Source: Bin87 sp026710825 (lineage in GTDB: Bacteria > Chloroflexota > Dehalococcoidia > Lucifugimonadales > UBA3495). Taken from it: a DNA stretch of 64,000 nucleotides. The stretch's first letter is position 1. The number at the start of each line of letters is the position of its first letter. Shown here one piece after another: positions 43,971 through 52,924 of this stretch. A program made the translations under genes and the position numbers. The DNA is taken from assembly GCA_965232815.1 (NCBI GenBank), contig OZ247427.1, positions 3,286,001-3,350,000 on the forward strand, written 5' to 3'. The notes under the pieces were generated by a model that saw only the letters and a program-made list of their open reading frames with translations, was not told the origin of the DNA and made no database searches.

Positions 43971-45485
43971 TCAGAACACGGACAGCGCGCTTTCGACGCC
44001 GGTGTTGATGACGTTGAGGAGCGGCGCCGGCCAGATGCCGACAGCGACCAGGATAAGTACGAATACTGCGCCGACTCCTTTTTCGACCGGGCTGGCGTCG
44101 GTGAGATGATCCCACTGAGGATCCGCCTCACCAAAGAATGAACGGGCCAAAAGTCGCAGAATGTACACGGCGGTTATCGCGGCCCCGATGACGCCCAGCA
44201 CCGCCAACGGCAGGTAGGTCCGAAAAGCCCCGGTGAAAACCATGAACTCGGCGATGAATCCGCTGAGTCCTGGCAGGCCCAAAGACGCGAGGCCGGCGAT
44301 GGCAAAGAAGAACGTGGTTACACCCATGCGTTTGATCAGGCCATTGAGGATCATAGAGTCGCGGATGTGCGCGCGCTCGTAAATCGCGCCAACCATGGCG
44401 AACATGAGGGCCGTCATGATGCCGTGGGAGAACATCTGGAGCACAGCACCGGCCAATCCCACCGGATGCAAAGTAGCGATGCCCATCAGCACGTAGCCCA
44501 TGTGGCTGACGCTGGAATACCCGATGACATATTTCAGGTCGTTTTGAGACAGGGCGGAAATAGCGCCATAAATGACGTTGACCGTTCCCAATCCGATCAG
44601 GACAGGCATCCATACTTCTGCACCCGTTGGGGTCAGGATCATTCCCACCTGAATGATTCCAAACGCGCCCAGCTTCATCAACACACCGGCGTGGAGCATG
44701 CTGACGCCCGTGGGCGCCGCCACGTGCCCATCAGGGGACCAGGTGTGGAAAGGCCACAGTCCGGCCAGAATGCCGAAACCGACGGCGAATAGTGGGAATA
44801 CCCAAAGCTCCAGGCTCCGGGAGAATGCCCCTTCTGTCCTGAGTTGGGCCAGAGTGTCGATATTGAATGTGGGGCTGCCAGCCTGGGAGGATGCCACGTA
44901 CAACGCGAGGATGCCGATCCAGATGAGTACGCTGCCGGCCACCAGGACCAGCATCAGTTTCATCGCCCCGTATTCCTTGGTGCGTAGGAAGGCGCCAAAA
45001 TCGGTGCTGCTGCCCCAGACGCCGATGAGCAGGTACATGGGCAGCACGGCCAACTCGTAGAAAAAGAACAGGAAAAACAGGTCGCGGACGATGAATACGC
45101 CAAAGACACCCGAACCCAAAGCCAGCAGCAGGACGAAGAAATCGCGAGTGCGGCGCGTGATGGTCTGGCTGATCAGGACCGCGCCGAGCAGGACTATGCC
45201 GTTGAGCAGGACCAGAGGAGCGCCGATTCCGTTAAGTCCGAGGTCCAGCGTTATGTTGAGCGGGTGGCCGATCCAGGCATATTCACGTGCAAACTGCACG
45301 CCACCTTCCATGTAGTCATAGCGGACGAATACGATGACCGAGAGCACAAATGAGATGGCAGCGACGAAAATAGCGAACTGCCACGCGTCCCGTGGCCTGT
45401 CTTTGGGCAGGAACATGGCCAGGACTGCTCCGGCCAAAGGCACGAGCACGAGCAGAAGCAGGGATACCTGATCGAAGTTGGCCAT
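43971..45485 (-). CDS. nuoM: NADH-quinone oxidoreductase subunit M
   Basis: Antiporter-like membrane subunit of complex I, 504 residues. Conserved features are the FFFYELAVLPMYLLIGVWG glutamate helix, LWPFHTWSPDGHVAAPTGVSMLHAGVLMKLG, and YSSVSHMGYVLMGI. It lies 12 bp upstream of nuoN and 21 bp downstream of nuoL on the same strand. Confidence 0.96.
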   Translation of the reverse strand: MANFDQVSLLLLVLVPLAGAVLAMFLPKDRPRDAWQFAIFVAAISFVLSVIVFVRYDYMEGGVQFAREYAWIGHPLNITLDLGLNGIGAPLVLLNGIVLLGAVLISQTITRRTRDFFVLLLALGSGVFGVFIVRDLFFLFFFYELAVLPMYLLIGVWGSSTDFGAFLRTKEYGAMKLMLVLVAGSVLIWIGILALYVASSQAGSPTFNIDTLAQLRTEGAFSRSLELWVFPLFAVGFGILAGLWPFHTWSPDGHVAAPTGVSMLHAGVLMKLGAFGIIQVGMILTPTGAEVWMPVLIGLGTVNVIYGAISALSQNDLKYVIGYSSVSHMGYVLMGIATLHPVGLAGAVLQMFSHGIMTALMFAMVGAIYERAHIRDSMILNGLIKRMGVTTFFFAIAGLASLGLPGLSGFIAEFMVFTGAFRTYLPLAVLGVIGAAITAVYILRLLARSFFGEADPQWDHLTDASPVEKGVGAVFVLILVAVGIWPAPLLNVINTGVESALSVF

Positions 45486-45506
45486 GATGAATTGTGACGG
45501 AACCTG

Positions 45507-47444
45507 CTACACAGACTGCAACCACCAGAAGACCGCCAGGGCAATAACACCCAAAGCGACGACCAGGGCGTACGAGTAGACATGGCCGGTGACGTGCAGA
45601 CGCAGGGCTACACCTGCTTTTCGCACGACGTCGCCGGGTCCGTTGATTCCGACGTCGTTGACCACGGCACGATCGAAAAAAGCCAACGCAGCGGACACGG
45701 TGAGGATGACGCGATCGATGAACCACTGGTAGGTTTCGTCAACATAGTATCGGCGTTCTACGACTCGCAAAACGGGCGCGAGCCGAGCCCGCAGGGACTC
45801 GTGAGACCAGGCGCGTCGCACATACACCAACCAAGCCAACGCAAATGCTCCGACTGCCAGAACGATGGACAGCGCGCCCAAGAGGACATTGAAGTGGAAC
45901 CCCTCGGCATGGTCGTAGTAGACGAAGCTGCCAAAACCGCCGAATGATCCCGGCCAGTTGAAGGCAATCCAACCGAACCCGACGGCCAACACCGCCAGCA
46001 CCGACAACACGCCGGTCATGAGAAGCGGCGATTCGTGAGCGTGATGCGTGTCCTCCCCTTCCGGTCCGAAGAACACGATGAACATCGCACGGGCCATGTA
46101 CAGGGCGCTGAGAAAAGCCGTCGCGAACGCAAAAACGATAAAAATGACCGGAAGTTCATGGGAAACCGCCAGCAGGATTTCGTCCTTGCTCCAGAACCCC
46201 GACAGGATCGGGATACCCCCAAGGGACAACGCGCCGATGGAAAATACCACGGCGGTCAGTGGCATGGCTTTCCGGAGACCGCCGACACGACGGATATCCA
46301 CGTCACCGTGCGCGCCAACGCCGTGCATGACGCTGCCGGCTCCCAGGAACAGCAACGCTTTCGCAAATCCGTGAGCCATCAGGTGGAAAACGGCCGCCGT
46401 CCATCCCAGAGCGCCCAACGACAGCATCATCAGACCGAGATGCGACACGGTGGAGTACGCCAGAATTCGCTTCAGATCGGTGGAAACGAGCGCTATGGTG
46501 GCGGCGCCCAAGGCTGTGACCATCCCCACGCTGGCGATCACCATCAGAGCTTCGGGGGATGCCGAGAAAATCGGGAATGCGCGCGCAACTAGATATACCC
46601 CGGCGATGACCATGGTGGCGGCGTGAATCAGGGCGCTAACCGGAGTCGGACCCTCCATGGCATCCGGCAGCCACACATGGAACGGGAACTGCGCCGACTT
46701 ACCCATTGCCCCAAGGAGCAGAAGGATAGCAACCGCGGTGGTGGTGCCGCTTCCCATCGCCCCCGACTCAACGGCCGCGAACGCGTCGGTCATGCTGAAA
46801 CTACCGACGTTGAGCCAGATCAGCAAGATTCCGACAAGCAGACCGACATCGCCGATCCGGGTGACCACAAATGCCTTCTTGGCGGCCTCGCGGGGTCCGG
46901 GATTTTCAAACCAGAACCCGATGAGCAGGTAGGAACACAGGCCGACGAGTTCCCAAGCGATATACAGCAGCAGGAAGTTATCGGCGAGGGCCAACGTCAG
47001 CATGGCGGCGACGAACAGGGCCTGCCAAGCGTAGTACCAACCGAACCGCGGGTCGCCCTTCATGTACTCCAAAGAGTAAATCTGCACACCCAAGGCCACA
47101 AAAGTGATCAAACCCAGCAGCACGATGGTGAGCGGATCGATCAGGATGCCCCAATCCAAGTGGATGGCATCGTCAACGGAAGCGGCGACGCCCGGGATTC
47201 CAGCCTGGAACCAAGTGGTGCTGAAGTGGCAAGTCAACGCGCCGGTAATGTCGCTTACGGCGCAAGCAGGGTCGGCCGACGATGCGCCCAAAAATCCGAT
47301 GGTCATCAGCGCCCAGAGGACGAAACCTCCGAGGATCGCCAAAATCGCGACCGGAGCGCCACGACCGGGGATCCAGCGCTGGAAAAGAATAATCAGCGGG
47401 CAAGCAACGAACGACAGTATGGGTATGAGGAACGCCAGCGCCAT
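45507..47444 (-). CDS. nuoL: NADH-quinone oxidoreductase subunit L
   Basis: The distal proton-pumping subunit of complex I, 645 residues. It has YIAWELVGLCSYLLIGFW with the conserved glutamate, AQFPFHVWLPDAMEGPTPVSALIHAATMV with the conserved lysine-equivalent region, YSTVSHLGLMMLSLG, and the long C-terminal lateral helix. nuoK ends one base before it on the upstream side. Confidence 0.96.
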   Translation of the reverse strand: MALAFLIPILSFVACPLIILFQRWIPGRGAPVAILAILGGFVLWALMTIGFLGASSADPACAVSDITGALTCHFSTTWFQAGIPGVAASVDDAIHLDWGILIDPLTIVLLGLITFVALGVQIYSLEYMKGDPRFGWYYAWQALFVAAMLTLALADNFLLLYIAWELVGLCSYLLIGFWFENPGPREAAKKAFVVTRIGDVGLLVGILLIWLNVGSFSMTDAFAAVESGAMGSGTTTAVAILLLLGAMGKSAQFPFHVWLPDAMEGPTPVSALIHAATMVIAGVYLVARAFPIFSASPEALMVIASVGMVTALGAATIALVSTDLKRILAYSTVSHLGLMMLSLGALGWTAAVFHLMAHGFAKALLFLGAGSVMHGVGAHGDVDIRRVGGLRKAMPLTAVVFSIGALSLGGIPILSGFWSKDEILLAVSHELPVIFIVFAFATAFLSALYMARAMFIVFFGPEGEDTHHAHESPLLMTGVLSVLAVLAVGFGWIAFNWPGSFGGFGSFVYYDHAEGFHFNVLLGALSIVLAVGAFALAWLVYVRRAWSHESLRARLAPVLRVVERRYYVDETYQWFIDRVILTVSAALAFFDRAVVNDVGINGPGDVVRKAGVALRLHVTGHVYSYALVVALGVIALAVFWWLQSV

Positions 47445-47445
47445 A

Positions 47446-47766
47446 TCACCACTTCAGCAGGTTGATTTCGTCGACGTTGACGGTGCCACGGTTGCGGTAC
47501 ATGCGCAGAATGATGGCGAAGGCCAACCCAACTTCCGCGGCGGCAACTGTGATTACGAAAATCGCGATTATCTGACCATCAAACGCCTCGAATCGCCCGG
47601 TACCGTTGAGATAGGAGGCCGCAGAAATCAGGTTGATATTGACGGCGTTCAGCATCAACTCAATCGACAGGACGATGAGCACCGCACTGCGCCGGGCCAG
47701 GACGCCGTAGAGGCCAATCCCAAAAAGGGCCGCGCCCAGGAGCTGAAAGTACAGGAGGGGCACCAT
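47446..47766 (-). CDS. nuoK: NADH-quinone oxidoreductase subunit K
   Basis: Small membrane subunit of complex I with three spans. The conserved glutamates are present in SIELMLNAVN and AAAEVGLAFAI. I chose ATG 47766, which gives 106 residues as expected; a longer reading has an unrelated N-terminus. It lies seven bases after nuoJ. Confidence 0.95.
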   Translation of the reverse strand: MVPLLYFQLLGAALFGIGLYGVLARRSAVLIVLSIELMLNAVNINLISAASYLNGTGRFEAFDGQIIAIFVITVAAAEVGLAFAIILRMYRNRGTVNVDEINLLKW

Positions 47767-47773
47767 CCGAGGA

Positions 47774-48292
47774 CTAACCTTCACGCTCGACAGGCGGGTT
47801 GTCCGCGGTGGTTGAAGTCTGCACGCGAGCAATGATGATGGCCCCAATGAGCGCAACCAAAAGGACTAGGGACGCAATCTCGAATGGCAACGCCCACTTG
47901 GTGAACAGGCTCGCCGCCAATCCGGTGAATGTGGGAGCCTGAGGTTCGGTCGCCAGGTCGGGCGCCAACCAGAAAGCCGCACCCAAAATCACGGATAATG
48001 CAGTTGCCGTAATCAGAGCGAGCGGCCATTGCCGGTTGTCGGTGATGCGTGGATATTCGGACGAACGCGTCAGCATCACCGCGAAGAGCACGACGATGAT
48101 GACGGCGCCTCCGTAGATGAGCACCTGGACCAAGGCAAGAAACTCGGCGAACAGGAGTAGATAAACTCCCGCAGCTCCCAACAATGACAGCAGCAAAAAC
48201 AGGGCAGCGTGGACTACGTTGCGAGTAGCCACCACACCCAAAGCGCCGCCAAGGGTCAGGATGGTCACTATGACGAAGAGCGCCAACTGCAA
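47774..48292 (-). CDS. nuoJ: NADH-quinone oxidoreductase subunit J
   Basis: Membrane subunit of complex I, 172 residues, with five spans and the family segment EFLALVQVLIYGGAVIIVVLFAVML. It precedes nuoK. A 156-bp gap separates it from a small cysteine-motif gene upstream, which in turn follows nuoI. Confidence 0.94.
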   Translation of the reverse strand: MQLALFVIVTILTLGGALGVVATRNVVHAALFLLLSLLGAAGVYLLLFAEFLALVQVLIYGGAVIIVVLFAVMLTRSSEYPRITDNRQWPLALITATALSVILGAAFWLAPDLATEPQAPTFTGLAASLFTKWALPFEIASLVLLVALIGAIIIARVQTSTTADNPPVEREG

Positions 48293-48448
48293 AGCTAACC
48301 ACCCAGCCTGACCCGATGATTGACGGGCGAGATGGTCATGGAGCCAAAGTATGAGCCGCCCGGATGGCGGCTCGAATTGTGTCGGTACGATCGCGGTAAG
48401 AGCATTGATGAATGGTCTAACAACCGAGGTTACAGTGTCGCCCGGCGA

Positions 48449-48754
48449 TCAGATGGATTTCAATAGGGTACAGGTGGCGCATTCGCAGTTGGCCTTGTGC
48501 TTGCGCACGGTTTCGCCTACCGCTTGAGTGCGGCCACGCGCCTTGCCGGAACCGCCCGACTTCCCACGACGTTTTCCCTTGCCGACCTTACCTGCTTTCG
48601 CCGCTTTGCCGGCGATCTTTCCCACCAAGCCGCCCACACGAGCGACTGGGGTCTCCTTTCCACCTTTCATGCGCTGCTCGACACACTCGACGCAAGTGCA
48701 GTACTCGGGATGCCTGGGCGACATGTTGCGGAAACGTTCGTCTTCTCTCGGCAC
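48449..48754 (-). CDS. Small basic protein with two CxCxxC motifs inside the nuo operon
   Basis: A 101-residue protein of unknown function between nuoI and nuoJ on the same strand. It has CTCVEC at residues 19-24 and CECATC near the C-terminus (about 90-95), separated by a lysine/glycine-rich low-complexity stretch. Each motif could provide half of a zinc site, or the four to six cysteines could bind an iron-sulfur cluster. The flexible basic linker suggests nucleic acid or protein binding rather than catalysis. It is not a known complex I subunit. A real gene is likely because of its length, position and conserved-looking cysteine pattern. Confidence 0.6.
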   Translation of the reverse strand: MPREDERFRNMSPRHPEYCTCVECVEQRMKGGKETPVARVGGLVGKIAGKAAKAGKVGKGKRRGKSGGSGKARGRTQAVGETVRKHKANCECATCTLLKSI

Positions 48755-48784
48755 GTCAATCCTCGTTGTGGCCAGGGTGAGCCA

Positions 48785-49321
48785 TCATTTGGAGGCGTCT
48801 GCGGTGTCATCCGCAGCGGCCTTGGCGGCGTCGGCCTTTTGTTTGGCGAGCACAGTCGGCGGGACCCAATCCGTTTTCACCTGATATTTTTTTCCGATAT
48901 CCAGCAGGGCGGGCAAATTGACGCGGTCGCCATTGCGCGCATAGGTACTCATCTCGTGTTCATGGCTCATCACGATCGCGTCAAAGTTACAATACTCGAC
49001 GCAAATTCCGCACAATATACATCGGTTCAAATTGATTTCAAAATAGTCGACGATCTTGCGCCGGCTGCTGTCGCCCTCGGCATGCTTGGGATTGTCCATC
49101 ATGCTGGCGGACATGCATTGAGTGGGACAATTGCGGATGCAGACCATGCACCCGGTGCAATAAGGTTCACTGACCTCGCCGTCCCAAGTCAGTGCAGGGA
49201 AGCCCATAAACCGAGGTTTCACAGGGGTGGCTTGCGTTGGATATTGCTGGGTGACGGGTCGACGCAAGCCGGTCACGGTAGATGCCAAGGTGAGCATCAT
49301 TCCTTTCAAGCTTTCCAGCAT
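48785..49321 (-). CDS. nuoI: NADH-quinone oxidoreductase subunit I
   Basis: Peripheral iron-sulfur subunit of complex I, 178 residues, with two 4Fe-4S motifs: CTGCMVCIRNCP and CILCGICVEYCN, which carry electrons to subunit B. The N-terminal segment is the usual amphipathic anchor. A C-terminal Ala/Asp/Lys-rich tail (about 20 residues) is a lineage-specific addition. A 177-bp gap separates it from nuoH. Confidence 0.95.
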   Translation of the reverse strand: MLESLKGMMLTLASTVTGLRRPVTQQYPTQATPVKPRFMGFPALTWDGEVSEPYCTGCMVCIRNCPTQCMSASMMDNPKHAEGDSSRRKIVDYFEINLNRCILCGICVEYCNFDAIVMSHEHEMSTYARNGDRVNLPALLDIGKKYQVKTDWVPPTVLAKQKADAAKAAADDTADASK

Positions 49322-49498
49322 GGTCAGATATTCCTCTCGGTGGCTTTGGGCATGTGATCCAGGGCCGCCGACAAGCGCCCTTTGGCGGAAGGCAGTCCCG
49401 GAGTTCCCCAGAATACGTGGACCGAGTTGCTCGGTGTTGGGACGGTCATAGTTGGCGGGCGTTACGGCACCTAATCAACATGATACCAGCAACGAGCG

Positions 49499-50614
49499 TC
49501 ACGTGCTTGACGATGAAGCGATTGTTGCCCGGCGGGCCGCCAGGCGTCGCTGGATATCAGCCACGCGGCGTGCCGGAGCGGACATTCGGCGGTAGATGAT
49601 CCAGCCTGCGACGCCAAGTCCGACGAGGGACAGGATGGTAAGAGTCCACCAAGGCAGAGCGTAGAACCGGTACACGGCCGCGATTATAACGGTGTAGAAA
49701 GACAGGGGCACCATCACTTTCCAGGCAAAGGCCATCAACTGGTCGATGCGGAGTCGGGGGAACGTGCCGCGCACCCAGAATACCACCAGTATCACGGCAT
49801 ATGTTTTGAACAGGAACCACACCACGTCGGGTAGTCCGGGGCCACCCCATCCGCCGAGGAACAGCAGCGCGGTCAACGCGGCGATCGCGAAGGTATTGAT
49901 ATATTCCGCCAAGAAAAAGACGGACCAGTGGGCGCCGCTGTATTCCACGAACGGACCGCCGACCACCTCGCTCTCGGCGTGGTAGATGTCGAAAGGAGTG
50001 CGTCCGACCTCAGCCAGGCCGGCTATGAAAAAGATCACCAGTCCCAGGGGCAGGATGACCATGTACGGATAGGAGGATTGCGCGGCCACTATTTCGCGCA
50101 GGTCCAGGGATTGCGCCAGAATGGCGACGGCGGCAGCAACGAGAACCACGGGGATCTCGTAGGAGATCAACTGCGCTGCGGATCGAAGACCGCCCATGAT
50201 TCCGTATTTGTTCGCGGAACCCCATCCGGCCAGAACCAAGCCAAGAATTCCCACGACGGCGAAAGCGATGATGTAGAAAAGGCCCAGCGGGAGGTGCTTG
50301 ATCACGACGTTTTCGCCGCCCGGGATGGTCACCCATATCACGAACGCTGACACCACGACGATGACCGGAGCGACCCAAAATATCGCTTTCTCGGAGTCGT
50401 TGGGGACGATGTCCTCTTTGAGGATGAGCTTGACAGCGTCTGCCACGGGCTGCAGCAGACCGAACTTGCCGGTGCGGGTCGGGCCGAAACGAAGCTGGAG
50501 CCGGCCCAAAGCCTTCCTTTCCAGCCAGACCAGGGACAGGACAACGAGCGACAGTACGGCGAACATGATCGCCAAACCCAGTGCACTCCAGGCGAGGTTG
50601 ATCAGGAAACTCAC
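49499..50614 (-). CDS. nuoH: NADH-quinone oxidoreductase subunit H
   Basis: Membrane subunit that forms much of the quinone-binding chamber, 371 residues and eight spans. Conserved parts are LVWLERKALGRLQLRFGPTR, GRTPFDIYHAESEVVGGPFVEYSG with the acidic loop, and FWVRGTFPRLRIDQLM. The start is GTG 50614, overlapping the nuoD stop as GTGA. An ATG 34 codons upstream lies inside nuoD and is less likely. The basic C-terminal tail of about 25 residues is unusual. Confidence 0.94.
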   Translation of the reverse strand: MSFLINLAWSALGLAIMFAVLSLVVLSLVWLERKALGRLQLRFGPTRTGKFGLLQPVADAVKLILKEDIVPNDSEKAIFWVAPVIVVVSAFVIWVTIPGGENVVIKHLPLGLFYIIAFAVVGILGLVLAGWGSANKYGIMGGLRSAAQLISYEIPVVLVAAAVAILAQSLDLREIVAAQSSYPYMVILPLGLVIFFIAGLAEVGRTPFDIYHAESEVVGGPFVEYSGAHWSVFFLAEYINTFAIAALTALLFLGGWGGPGLPDVVWFLFKTYAVILVVFWVRGTFPRLRIDQLMAFAWKVMVPLSFYTVIIAAVYRFYALPWWTLTILSLVGLGVAGWIIYRRMSAPARRVADIQRRLAARRATIASSSST

Positions 50615-51753
50615 CGGTCCACCTCGCCGAGCACGATATCCAGCGAGCCGAGGACGACTACGCTGTCGGCCAACCAGGTATCCTCGAGCAATCGCCGCAG
50701 GGCAGACAGGTTGCAAAATGACGGCGGACGCACCTTGAGACGATAGGGGCGGTCCGTACCGTCGCTGACCACGTAGACCCCGATTTCACCACGCGGGTTT
50801 TCCGCGCGGACGTAGGATTCGCCCTCGGGCGGGCGAACGAGCCGGCGACCCAGAGAAGAGGCGACCGGACCTTCGGGCAACTGCTCCATTGCCTGTTCGA
50901 CTATCCGCAACGACTGGTACATCTCCTGCACCCTGACCCAATGCCGATCCCAGCAATCACCGTCCAATCCCACGGGTATTTCGAAATCGAACCGGTCGTA
51001 GACGGAATACGGTTGAGCCTTGCGAACGTCGTACTCGTAACCACACGCACGAAGCATTGGCCCGGTCAAACCCAATCCGATGGCCTCCTCGGCAGTGATC
51101 GGGCTGACGTCCTTGAGGCGGGACAGGAAAATTTCGTTGAACGTGAGAATACGATCGCTCTGTTCAACATCTTCCTTAAGCAACGGCATCAACTCGTCGA
51201 CCAGTTGGCGGAAATTGTCGGGCACGTCCTCCTTGAGGCCGCCGATGCGGAAATAGTTGTGCATCAACCTGGCACCGGACACCGCCTCGAACAGCGCCTG
51301 AACACGCTCTCTTCCGCGGAACGAGAACATCACCGGAGTCATGGCGCCAGCATCGAGACCCATGGTACCGACGTAGAGCAGGTGGCTAGCGATGCGGTTC
51401 AGTTCACACAGGATTACCCGGATATACTCGGCGCGTTCGGGGACCTGCAATCCCATCAGTTTTTCGACCGCCATGCAGTAGGCAAGTTCGTTATTGAAAT
51501 TGCCGATGTAGTCCATGCGGTCGAAGAGGGTGACGATCTGGTGGTACTGCTCACCCTCGCAGAGTTTTTCGGAGCCTCGATGCAGGTAGCCGATGTGTGG
51601 TTCGACGTCCACGATTTTTTCGCCGTCCACCCAAAGGACCATTCTGAACACACCATGGGTGGATGGATGCTGCGGGCCCATGTTGAGCAGCATTTCCACC
51701 GGCTGAGAATCAGCGCGTTCTGGAATCGCGGTTGGTGCTGCAGGTTCAGCCAT
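50611..51753 (-). CDS. nuoD: NADH-quinone oxidoreductase subunit D
   Basis: The 49-kDa-type subunit that with B forms the quinone site, 380 residues. It has the GPQHPSTHGVFR motif with the catalytic histidines, GYLHRGSEKL, and ENPRGEIGVYVVSDG near the C-terminus. nuoH is translationally coupled downstream. Two small genes separate it from nuoC upstream. Confidence 0.95.
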   Translation of the reverse strand: MAEPAAPTAIPERADSQPVEMLLNMGPQHPSTHGVFRMVLWVDGEKIVDVEPHIGYLHRGSEKLCEGEQYHQIVTLFDRMDYIGNFNNELAYCMAVEKLMGLQVPERAEYIRVILCELNRIASHLLYVGTMGLDAGAMTPVMFSFRGRERVQALFEAVSGARLMHNYFRIGGLKEDVPDNFRQLVDELMPLLKEDVEQSDRILTFNEIFLSRLKDVSPITAEEAIGLGLTGPMLRACGYEYDVRKAQPYSVYDRFDFEIPVGLDGDCWDRHWVRVQEMYQSLRIVEQAMEQLPEGPVASSLGRRLVRPPEGESYVRAENPRGEIGVYVVSDGTDRPYRLKVRPPSFCNLSALRRLLEDTWLADSVVVLGSLDIVLGEVDR

Positions 51754-51795
51754 GTTGATTGGAAATCACTCTCGTCTGCTGAAGCAATCGGCGCA

Positions 51796-52086
51796 TTATT
51801 CGGACGGCGGGAAGGGGGAACCGATGAAGCGGATGCTGGGTTCGGGCGGTTCAATGAAGCTGCTCATCCAGACTTCGCCGTTGTCGTAAAAACCCGCCTC
51901 GATCAGCGTATCCTCCAGGATACCCAGCTCTTCGCAATCCTCGAGGTAGTCGGCCACCTGCTTCCTGAGAGCAACGCGCGCGTCGTCCCGGGTGTCGCCG
52001 AACACGGTGACCTCAAGTTCGGGACAATGGGCCGACCATCCTGCCCCGGCACGGGATTCCTCGATCTGGTACACAATACGATCCAT
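51796..52086 (-). CDS. HicB-like (UPF0150-type) small protein inside the nuo operon
   Basis: A 96-residue protein between nuoC and nuoD. The central pattern, GAGWSAHCPELEVTVFGDTRDDARVALRK in parts, matches the HicB/UPF0150 fold: a three-strand sheet with a G-D-T-x-x-x-A turn and a following helix. No HicA toxin partner and no DNA-binding helix-turn-helix or ribbon-helix-helix C-terminus is evident. It is therefore unlikely to be a standard antitoxin; a fold-only similarity with an accessory role is the safer reading. A similar-looking small protein is encoded three bases upstream. Confidence 0.6.
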   Translation of the reverse strand: MDRIVYQIEESRAGAGWSAHCPELEVTVFGDTRDDARVALRKQVADYLEDCEELGILEDTLIEAGFYDNGEVWMSSFIEPPEPSIRFIGSPFPPSE

Positions 52087-52089
52087 CGA

Positions 52090-52413
52090 CTAATCAAGTG
52101 GGTCTTTAGCTTCGGCCTGCTCATCAATGAATTCGAGGACTATTTCCGCTTCCTCGTCTAATCCGTCGAGACCCAGGGCAGCGCCCAGTTTGCCGGAGGT
52201 GTCCAGGCGCTCCAGCCAGCCGCGCATAGCCTGCACCAAGGACTGCTGGGCCGCGTCGGGCGTTGCACCCTTGCCTTCGAGGGCCAAGCCATCTACGACT
52301 GCGAGGAATCGTTCACCGTCCGGCAGGACCCGGCCGATCAACTGCACCGCTCCGTCCGACTCTTGAGGAACAATCTCGGCCGGCCCGGTAACGTTAGAAC
52401 TCGCGGTAGTCAT
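52090..52413 (-). CDS. Second HicB-like small protein inside the nuo operon
   Basis: A 107-residue protein starting at ATG 52413, 20 bp inside the end of nuoC, and ending three bases before the next HicB-like gene. The segment LPDGERFLAVVDGLALEGKG followed by ATPDAAQQSLVQAM fits the same strand-strand-strand-helix pattern, with a GxGAT turn before the helix. It differs from its neighbour in having no cysteine and a more acidic C-terminus. The function is unknown. Confidence 0.55.
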   Translation of the reverse strand: MTTASSNVTGPAEIVPQESDGAVQLIGRVLPDGERFLAVVDGLALEGKGATPDAAQQSLVQAMRGWLERLDTSGKLGAALGLDGLDEEAEIVLEFIDEQAEAKDPLD

Positions 52414-52924
52414 TGAAATCGTACTCTTTTCGGCCCGGATAGCCTTCAAATTCTGGGTAAAGCAACAGCGGGGAAAGATCGGGGTGCCCAGAGAAGGAAA
52501 CGCCGAACAGATCGTGGGCTTCCCTTTCGTACCAGTCTGCCGCGGGCCAAATTCCAGTGACCGTCGACACAACCGGGTTATCGTAAGGTACAGCGGTCCT
52601 GATTACCAGAGTCTTCTCGAGCGCCACGGACTGCAGAAAATAGACCAGATCAAACCGTTCCTGGTAGTCCACGCAGGCCAGACACAAGAGCATGCGGCAA
52701 TCGAGATCTTCGTGATCGCGGCATGTAGCACACGCATCGACAATGCCGGTGGACGGGATTGTGACCTGGGGCAAGTCGCCCAATGTACCAGCCACAGGAC
52801 TGAATCCACCCAACGCATCCACGGCGCGGTCCAAGGTGGCGCGGCGCTCGACCGACAACAGTTCGATCGGGTCGGGCGGCGGATCGGCGTCCGCCTCCGG
52901 TGCGTTACGCCTGGGGCGTGGCAC
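52394..52924 (-). CDS. nuoC: NADH-quinone oxidoreductase subunit C
   Basis: The 30-kDa-type subunit of complex I, 176 residues. The C-terminal family motif YEREAHDLFGVSFSGHPDLSPLLLY is clear. Upstream of it lies an unusual cysteine group (CATC, DC, LC, C) at about residues 65-85 that is not part of normal NuoC. The start is GTG 52924 and overlaps the end of nuoB by 20 bp. Confidence 0.9.
   Translation of the reverse strand: MPRPRRNAPEADADPPPDPIELLSVERRATLDRAVDALGGFSPVAGTLGDLPQVTIPSTGIVDACATCRDHEDLDCRMLLCLACVDYQERFDLVYFLQSVALEKTLVIRTAVPYDNPVVSTVTGIWPAADWYEREAHDLFGVSFSGHPDLSPLLLYPEFEGYPGRKEYDFNDYREF

Noticed and set aside
50941..52161. A 406-codon plus-strand open frame opposite nuoD and the HicB-like genes
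   Set aside because: It is antisense to well-supported genes, contains no recognisable domain, and is produced by the base composition of the opposite strand.
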